NCBI GenBank assembly: GCA_002104905.1 | Contig: MCFE01000506.1 | Span: 1 to 64,000, forward strand | DNA length: 64,000 nt | DNA from: Basidiobolus meristosporus CBS 931.73 | Lineage: Eukaryota; Basidiobolomycota; Basidiobolomycetes; Basidiobolales; Basidiobolaceae | Reading direction: 5' to 3' | Shown: piece after piece, positions 55,747 through 64,000 of the stretch | Layout: the number at the start of each line of letters is the position of its first letter | Numbering within the stretch: the first letter of the stretch is position 1 | Made by a program: the position numbers and the translations under genes | Notes under the pieces: generated by a model | What the model was told of the DNA's origin: nothing | Seen by the model: only the letters and a program-made list of their open reading frames with translations | Databases searched by the model: none

Positions 55747-56096
55747 TGTTATAAGAGTCATGGAGATATTGGAAGTGATTTGGGAGAACAAGTTGATTAT
55801 GTGGCTTTCACTTAATGATTTATTGAATGTATAAGTAGTATTTATACTTTTTCATGATCTTGGCATAACCAACACATGGAATAGGTTAAGGAAGGTTTGA
55901 AGAACATGTGTGCAAAGTTTGGGGCTGTTTGCACAACTTTGAGAATTTTCATGTTCTGGGTACCTGGTATTTTGGTGAGAATATTACAAGTAAATCCCAA
56001 CAAGGAATTTGATCAGTATTCTCTAGGATATGAAGGTAATGATCTAAGTGACTAAGTTAGGTGAATATCTAGGTGGAAATACAAATTTTTACAACA
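55747..56096 (-). repeat. solo LTR of copia family 2 inserted in its relative's Gag
   Basis: A complete 350-bp LTR on the minus strand (tgttgtaaaaatttg at 56096 to acaaca-like end at 55747). Flanks read TTTAA (55742-55746) and GTTAA (56097-56101), a 4-of-5 match expected of an aged target duplication. Gag sequence lies on both sides: the start region at 56099-56320 and the later region below 55746. Confidence 0.85.
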
Positions 56097-56329
56097 GTTA
56101 AAGGCTCTTTGTTCTTTCTTCTGGTACTTTAAAGCTTCCTCTCCAATGTTTATATGAGGGTGCTATTGTCCCTTGACAATATCCCAAAGGCCTCTTTCTT
56201 GTAGCAGCATCTTCATCTTCACCTTCTACACTTGGGAGTTGGATCCATCCAACCTTCCAGCAGAGGGGAACGTTCCAGTAATAGCAGTAGTAGACATTGC
56301 CAAGAATAACAGCTTGGGACTCATAACCT

Positions 56330-57013
56330 ATTGTAATAGTCTTGGAGTTATTGGAAGTGATTGAGAGAATGAGTAGATTATGTTGTTTTCACTTAATGAT
56401 TTATGGCATACAAAAGTAGTATTTATACTTCTACATGGTCTTGGCAAGATAAGCACATAGAATAGGCCTGGGAAGGTCCCAAGAGCATGTGTGCAAAGTT
56501 TGCAGTTGTTTGGATGACTTGTCTAACTTTTGTATTCTGGGTACCTGATATTAGTTGTAAGAGTCTTGGAGATTTTGGAAATGATTGGGAGGACAAGTAG
56601 ATTATGTGGTTTTCACTTAATGATTTATTAAATGTAAAAGTAATATTTATACTTTTACATGGTCTTGGTAGAACAAACATGTAGAGTAGGCTAAGGAAGG
56701 TTCCAAGAGCATGTGTCCAAAGTTTGGGGCTGTTTGCACAACTTTGAGAATTTTCACGTTCTGGGTAACTATTCTAAGTAAATCCCAACAAGGAATTTGG
56801 TCAGTATTCTCTAGTATTTGAAGGTAATGATCTAAGGGACTAAGTTAGGTGAATATTTAGGTGGAATTGCAAATTTTTACAACAACATTCTGGTGAAAAT
56901 ATCCAGGTAAATCCCAACAAGGAATTTGGTCAGTATTCTATAGAACTTGTAGGTAATAAGCTAAGTGACTAAGTTAGGTGAATATCTAGATGGAGTTACA
57001 AATTTTCACAACA
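56330..57013 (-). repeat. 5' LTR of copia family 2 second copy, interrupted by another LTR
   Basis: The two parts 57013-56885 and 56552-56330 join into a ~352-bp LTR when 56553-56884 is removed. The inner end (56330) is directly followed, on the minus strand, by a primer-site-like tataggttatgagtccc, so this is the true 5' LTR of the element. Confidence 0.8.
56553..56884 (-). repeat. solo LTR inserted in an LTR of the same family
   Basis: An almost full-length family 2 LTR (332 bp) lies inside the LTR above. Flanking sequences read ATATT on one side and ACATT on the other (4 of 5 matching). Its outermost two bases are degraded (ag in place of the complement of CA). Confidence 0.8.
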
Positions 57014-57570
57014 TGGACAACTCTGAGAGTTAGCATGTTTGGGTACCTGATATTTTGGTGAAAATATTCCAAGTAAATCTCAACAAGGAATTTGGTCAGT
57101 ATTCTCTAAGATTTGTAGTTTATGATATAAGTGACCAAGTTAGCTGAATATTTAGGTGGAATTGCAAAGTTTTAGTGTAATTACACAAATAATCAGAGTA
57201 TTGGCTGGTTAGGTTCTGTCAAATACATGTAGGCTACATTAGGACTGCTTTAATGCCATATAAACCCTGCAATAAGGCTGTCAAAACACCATCAAGTTTT
57301 GTACTATATTTGGCAGCCAAGGCAGCAAAGCACCATCATGGTCCCACTATGACATTGTGAAGAGGGTCAACAATTCTAAGCTGCGGGCATTACTACAGCC
57401 TCCTTGCAGGATCCTGATGGTAGATCCAGATTGGATCCAACCACAGGACCAAAATATTTTTCATAGGGATTAACACCACTTTTGCATTCACCCAATCATT
57501 AAGTGAAAACTGTGTAATCCACTTGTTCCCCCAATCTCATCTAATATCTTCAAAACTCTTACAAAATGGA
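57014..57570. repeat. patchwork of LTR and Tnp2 right-end fragments at the island edge
   Basis: 57014-57172 is a further partial family 2 LTR (minus), beginning mid-LTR at tggacaactctgagag. 57180-57468 is a Tnp2 right end, ending accaaaatatttttcataggg and sharing the gggtcaacaattctaagctg block with 38190 and 54160. 57470-57567 is the last ~95 bp of a family 2 LTR on the plus strand (caatcattaagtgaaaac to ctcttacaaaa). No coding sequence. Confidence 0.7.
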
Positions 57571-58610
57571 CTAGATTAAGAATCTTGGTCACTGCTGTAT
57601 TTGACTTTAACATTAATCCTATATAAGCTAAATCAAAAGTCACTAGTTGCTAATCTAGTATCTGGTTAAGCAGAAATATTGGGTGCAAGGGCAATACAGA
57701 TGTTAAACTAGACAGGGCTAACAAAAGGTACAAGGCGGATTTTTAAGAGCCCCAAACACTCGATGATTATTAGAGCATATTTAGGCTCAAAGCTTATACT
57801 GCTTTGACACATTTGAAAGAGTATAAACCATGCTGCGTGCGATATGATTTGCAATTGGTAGAAGCAAACCCAAGCATCATTGTGATTTGATCAAGAATTG
57901 TGGTATGGATAGTATGAAGGAGATCGAACTCGACCTGAACTAGTAACAAATAAACGAGCATTGAAATTGTGTAATACGAGCATTTAGATGTAAATCCTGG
58001 AGCGAAATAGGATAATTTTGGGCTGATCTACTCTACTCGCAATCAACGAAGAGAAGCTTCTATATGCGATTGACATGGGGGAATTGGGGCGCAATACGGA
58101 TTTCACACGCTCTCTACTTGAAGCAGAAAGGCAGTCACGTATGACTTCTGGGCGATGGAGTGATCTCTCTACATTGATGGGTGGGGCACTCTAGTAGTAC
58201 GTTGTATTCATCAAACATAATGAGCTGAACGATTGTGCCGTCTAGCCAAGAGCGAAATCCGATGATAACTAGGGATCGGCATTCATCACTGACGTCTGTG
58301 GCATTACCAAAAGCGGGTAGTCGAACTTAATAAACGGTGGATGTTACGATGTGGGACTGGATATGGAATAACCTGATGACGCAGTTCTTCCAGATCCATT
58401 GTCTCTCGAGCAAACAGGTGAATCATAGAGCTAATTAGACTGGCAGCAGGCTGTGGATCATTGGAATTTTGAATACCAAAAGCAAGGTGCACAGCGTACC
58501 TTGGGCATCCATCGTTTTTTTTCCTGATCCAATTTTATGACTGGTGGACACCGCATATAAAGATCACGCGTGGTGCGTCTTGATGCAAGATAAACTCTCT
58601 TCAACCCAAT
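57571..58610. other. transition from TE island to host genes; no supported gene
   Basis: From about 57600 the sequence no longer matches any element in the window, and from about 57840 CpG becomes common. A 62-codon frame on the minus strand (58492-58304, with DLEELRHQVIPYPVPH) is the only notable one; I do not recognise it, and no good start or splice context supports it. The last part is the promoter and 5' leader of DED1. Confidence 0.5.
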
Positions 58611-60905
<2,295 letters not shown>

Positions 60906-61350
60906 AGAAACAGGTAGTGCGAAGAGATGGATGCCCGAAAAACGCCTAGCCACCATCCCCCCCCCGAAAAAAAATCACTGGTAAAGGTGAGATCTGCCCG
61001 TACTTCTTCATCTGTACATAGATCGGACTTTTCCCATTCCAACCTACCCATAACCCATGCATTCAGTGCTCTTCTTGTACAAACCAAACCGCGATATAAG
61101 GATATTTTTGAATTGCAACTAATCACACAAACGTCGAAGTTGATGTAATTTATGTAGTAACTGGAATAAAATACGGTTCATGCCGAGTGTTAGTACGTCA
61201 TGGGGGCCGGGTCGAGGGTGAGGGTGAGGACGAGGATGAGGACGAGATTCATGAATAAAAAATTTGTCTCCCGAAATCTATTTATCCAACCACCATACTG
61301 AAACCAGTCCTACGCTTCAGTAATCATACGATAAGCTACCACCGCCCAAC
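60906..61350. other. intergenic region DED1-COQ11
   Basis: Contains the DED1 3' region, with a C-run followed by an A-run at 60959-60976, and aataaaatacgg near 61165 as a possible polyadenylation signal. A purine-rich, GAGG/GACGAGG-repeating stretch at 61210-61245 lies upstream of COQ11. No gene or RNA is recognised. Confidence 0.5.
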
Positions 61351-62584
61351 ATGAACCAGTGCACGAAGAGATTATTGGTCGTTGGTGGGACCGGCTTCTT
61401 AGGTGGGGTTCAGTATTAGCTACGGTGACCAAACGCTTTCCTCAAGTGAGACTCACGACGGTTGACTTGACTGAATTGCATAGGCCTAAATATCTGCCGT
61501 TCCGCCACCCTTAGGGGCTGGAAAGTGACCAGTTTGAGGTGGGTTTCTGTTTCGTCTCGAGAGTCGGCAGCCTCGCAAGCCACTAAGCCCGCTTGGTTTC
61601 TTTAGTCGCAGCGGAAAGCTCAAGCAGGAGAAGGAAGAGCCGACGCCCGAATGGGTCAGCAAGGTGAGAGGTTTCGGCTCGCCCCATTCCCCGCACCAGC
61701 TCGGTGGCCAACGTTTCTCCGACAGGTAGATTGGGCTCAAGGGGATTCCCTTCAACCCGAGAGCTACAGGGACCTCTTGAAGGATTGCACCAGTGTGGTT
61801 CACACGGTTGGTATCCTGATGGAGAACAATTACAAGAACATCGTCCGAAGCAACAACCCACTCGCCGCCTTGATGAACAACCTGGTCGACTGTAACAAGC
61901 AAGAGGCGAACCCATTCAAGCGCTCTAGCACACCCACCCGACAGAGCACCTCTCCCGACACCAACACCTACGAGCGAATGAACCGGGACACAGGTACGTT
62001 CTCTCCCCCTCTTCTCGACCACTAGTCGCAGTGTTCCGTCGCCCTTGCTGACCCCCTCTAACCGCCTAGCTGTCATGCTTGCCAACGAGGCAGCCATGCA
62101 CGACAACATCCAAACGTTCGCCTACATCTCGGCCGCCGATGTCTTCCCCTTCATCGACAAGAGATACATCTCCACCAAACGCGACGCCGAAGCGGAGATC
62201 CAGGCACACCCGGAGTTTCGATCGATCATCCTCCGACCTGGTAAGTAGATCCAGCACGATAGGCGAGCACTTCCTGTCAAGGACCCCTCCTTTCTCCTGA
62301 ACCTGAACCTGAACCTGACCCCGATCCTCTGACCACCAGGATTCATGTACTCCGATCACCGACCATTCACTGTCCCATTCGCGGGCGCGTTGGGTTTGTT
62401 TGGTCAATTCACGAAGAACCTCCGAGAGGACGTGGACTACGGCCTGCTCACCTCCCACCTGAAGAAGCTGGGGACCAGCCCGCTGCGTGTGGAGACTGTC
62501 TCCGAGGCGGTAGTGACCGCGTTGGAGAGACCTACGGTGAAGGGGGTGTTGAATGTACCCGAGATCCTCGAACTCTCCCAATGA
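61351..62584 (+). CDS. COQ11: COQ11/YLR290C-type NAD(P)-binding mitochondrial protein
   Basis: Atypical short-chain dehydrogenase related to the NDUFA9 group; yeast Coq11 associates with the coenzyme Q synthesis complex in the mitochondrial inner membrane. Six exons: 61351-61402, 61484-61538, 61606-61663, 61726-61993, 62070-62240 and 62340-62584, giving 282 residues. The dinucleotide-binding motif VVGGTGFLG is at residues 10-18, split from the rest by intron 1, followed by the SATLRGWKVTSLSRSGK segment. Further family hallmarks are VVHTVGILMEN, FAYISAADVFPFI, a YISTKRDAE catalytic-type segment and SIILRPGFMY. All splice phases keep one frame, which supports the model. The start is the first ATG in frame before the GxxGxxG motif. 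The mature targeting signal is not obvious. Confidence 0.9.
62296..62319 (+). repeat. CCTGAA hexanucleotide microsatellite in COQ11 intron 5
   Basis: Four tandem copies of cctgaa (the last ending c) within the 99-bp intron 62241-62339, the longest intron of the gene. The upstream and downstream splice sites are unaffected. Confidence 0.85.
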
Positions 62585-62750
62585 ATAGAATAAAGGCAGC
62601 ATCCAAGCATGGATCGGATTGGATTGAACTGGCTAGGATATGGACACACAGATAGCGTGTGGGACGGTGGCGTGATGGTCAAGGTCAAGGTCAAGGGTTA
62701 AGGTTACGAATATGAATGGATATGATTTATTCCAGATTGAATCACAAAAT
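62585..62750. other. convergent 3' region between COQ11 and CSE1
   Basis: Only 166 bp separate the two stop codons. It holds aatagaataaagg just after the COQ11 stop (a polyadenylation-type signal), a short tandem caaggt repeat near 62682-62698, and a reverse-strand AT-rich stretch near 62725 that may serve CSE1. The two transcripts probably overlap at their ends. Confidence 0.6.
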
Positions 62751-64000
62751 TTACATCAACGTGCCAACGCCAGCGCTTTGGAGGTAACTACTAAGGGCAC
62801 TCATCGAATCCTTGGGCAGTCCCTGTTGGATCGCGGTGGAGATTCGATTGGGGTTGGCTTGACAAACGGTGGCCAGGCATTGGCTGAGGTAGGCCTTGGG
62901 GTCTTGGATGTGGGATGCGGGGTCGTAGGTCATTTGCTTCGATGTGGCAAGGCGGGAGAAAGAGGCCTGGTAGCCGGTCTCCTCGAGATCGATCGCGTAG
63001 AGCTCCTCGTTCTCGTCCCCAGCCACCTCTTGGGGCGATTGCAGGATCTGGATGATCACGTCCAACACGATGGTCCATTGGCTGAAGTAGGGATCCTTCA
63101 GCATGGCGGTGGACTGGGTGAGCAGACGGATCATCGCCACCGCGGCTACCTTGCGCTCCACCAACCCGTGGATGGTCTGGGTCTCGGGGACGACGAAGGA
63201 CTTGACGATCTCGAAGAAGAGGCCGGGCTGGATGGAGTCGAAGAGCTCGAAGATCGAGTTGGCCGAGCCTTGTGGGTCCACCACCACGATGTAGGAGCAG
63301 ATGAAGTACACGAATCCCTTGGTGAACTTGGGGGTTCTGCTGCTTTGGAGACGGGTCAACAGCAGGGTGATCACCGCCTTCAGGTAGGGGTTCAAGGTGG
63401 CGATGGGGACGTTGCGGACAAGGGCGTTGAGGATGTCGAACCCGTGGGTGTCATTGAGTTTCGAGGCGATCAGCTTCTGGAAGATTCCCAGAATGGGGGT
63501 CAGCTGGTTCTGCTCCACGATGAACTTGGCGCCCTTGTTGAGGTACGATTGGATCAACCGGGACAGCGCAGGGATGTTTCCTTGCTGCTCCCACAATGTG
63601 GGCTGCAACAAAGGAGTGAGCATGGATTGGTAGGAGGCGGGGAGCTCCGATTCCTGGTGGGTTTCCAGCATTTGGGACAACAGCTGGAATACGTATGGGG
63701 TGAACTCGGTGACGTCCTGCTGCAAGATACCCTGGAATGGAGTGAAGAGCAACGACTCGAAGTCTCCGATGGCTGCTGGGTTGGCACTGCAGGTGAATCG
63801 GATCAATGCGCCAACCGATTCGAAGACGTAGTGGTTGAAGCGGGGGTTGCTGGGGTTTCTGCTGATGACGCTCAAGATGTTGGTCAGCTTGTTGAGAACA
63901 ACACTGACGTAGGGAACGATCTCCTCACGGCTAATCAAGATCACTCTCATCACTGCCTTCATGAGGTGATCGTTCTCGGCCAGCTTCTCGGGTGTGGCTC
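62751..64000 (-). CDS. CSE1: exportin-2 (CSE1/CAS), C-terminal part, runs off the window
   Basis: Nuclear export receptor that returns importin-alpha to the cytoplasm with Ran-GTP in this family. About 415 codons without intron are visible, ending at the stop 62753-62751; the frame is open to the right edge (64000) upstream of the methionine at 63962. Family-typical segments: EKLAENDHLMKAVMRV, NPSNPRFNHYVFESVGALIR, CSANPAAIGDF and the later QDVTEFTPYVFQLLSQMLE, LLQPTLWEQQGNIPALSRLI. These belong to the CSE1 C-terminal HEAT-repeat domain. The acidic ENEELYAIDLEETGYQASFS segment near the end is also typical. Codon usage is G/C-rich at third positions, unlike the TE island. Confidence 0.95.
   Translation of the reverse strand, partial: ATPEKLAENDHLMKAVMRVILISREEIVPYVSVVLNKLTNILSVISRNPSNPRFNHYVFESVGALIRFTCSANPAAIGDFESLLFTPFQGILQQDVTEFTPYVFQLLSQMLETHQESELPASYQSMLTPLLQPTLWEQQGNIPALSRLIQSYLNKGAKFIVEQNQLTPILGIFQKLIASKLNDTHGFDILNALVRNVPIATLNPYLKAVITLLLTRLQSSRTPKFTKGFVYFICSYIVVVDPQGSANSIFELFDSIQPGLFFEIVKSFVVPETQTIHGLVERKVAAVAMIRLLTQSTAMLKDPYFSQWTIVLDVIIQILQSPQEVAGDENEELYAIDLEETGYQASFSRLATSKQMTYDPASHIQDPKAYLSQCLATVCQANPNRISTAIQQGLPKDSMSALSSYLQSAGVGTLM

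Larger units (their letters stand above)
54265..57013 (-). mobile_element. copia family 2 element, second copy, with nested LTRs
   Basis: On the minus strand: 5' LTR (57013-56330, itself interrupted), Gag start around 56310, Gag interrupted by a solo LTR (56096-55747), then pre-integrase/integrase (55740-54900) and RT, cut at 54265 by Tnp2 copy A and continued at 47747-47340. Only the 3' end beyond 47340 is missing. The element thus spans about 9.7 kb of the window, most of it later insertions. Confidence 0.8.

Noticed and set aside
1-57570. A host gene hidden within the TE island
   Set aside because: Every sizeable frame that I examined is either retroelement or transposon coding sequence, its antisense, or occurs as part of a repeated element.
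58304-58492. Minus-strand 62-codon frame upstream of DED1 (DLEELRHQVIPYPVPH), faintly tubulin-like around V-I-P-Y-P
   Set aside because: The resemblance is a few residues only. No start or splice arrangement that I tried extends it, so a gene call is not supported.
61486-62109. A 207-codon minus-strand frame and several plus-strand frames over COQ11
   Set aside because: They are shadows of COQ11 exons and introns; the spliced plus-strand model alone shows family motifs and consistent phases.
62066-62602. A 178-codon minus-strand frame opposite COQ11 exons 5-6
   Set aside because: It is antisense to a well-supported gene in GC-rich DNA where long chance frames are common, and has no recognisable motif.

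Overview
This window looks like fungal nuclear DNA: a large transposable-element (TE) island followed by an ordinary gene-dense stretch. The last 5.4 kb carries three housekeeping genes: a DED1/DDX3-type DEAD-box RNA helicase, a COQ11 (YLR290C-type) mitochondrial NAD(P)-binding protein and the 3' part of CSE1/exportin-2. The first two have short GT-AG introns (54-99 bp), several with CTAAC/CTAAT branch points. The phylum cannot be fixed from the sequence; a TE-rich basidiomycete or early-diverging fungus would fit.

Layout. Positions 1-57,570 are almost entirely TEs, AT-rich and visibly poor in CpG. The dominant family is a two-gene DNA transposon with a Tnp2-type (CACTA/Plavaka-like) transposase. 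It has a divergently transcribed accessory gene and terminal inverted repeats close to CCCTATGAAAAATWATT. At least eight copies or fragments are present; I label them I, C, M, B, K, D, A and L. Two related copies of a PIF/Harbinger-like transposon lie at 1-3316 and 41773-45327. Palindromic foldback elements with PIF-like ends lie at 3999-4595, 38407-39141 and 49301-50035, with a mini-derivative at 43319-43501. Retrotransposons are one nearly complete Ty1/copia (20918-25602), one nearly complete Ty3/gypsy (26086-31022), and decayed relatives with solo or truncated LTRs.

The island is a stack of nested insertions that can be ordered. Copy C received the copia element (target duplication AGGGA) and the gypsy element (ATTG). 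Copy B landed inside copy M. Copy A landed inside the reverse transcriptase of a copia relative, and was then split by a foldback element. Copy D landed in copy K, was then split by the PIF element, which was itself hit by a mini-derivative. Uninterrupted sister copies supply the empty sites. Apart from the gypsy pol frame, every TE gene is visibly broken. In several families a catalytic aspartate has become asparagine by a change that looks like CpG to CpA.

Positions 57,571-64,000 are host DNA: a gene-poor transition, then DED1 (+), COQ11 (+) and CSE1 (-, running off the right edge), with COQ11 and CSE1 convergent. No rRNA, tRNA or CRISPR array was recognised. The most notable system here is the multi-copy two-gene Tnp2 transposon with its unrecognised accessory protein, together with the foldback family that appears to depend on the PIF element.
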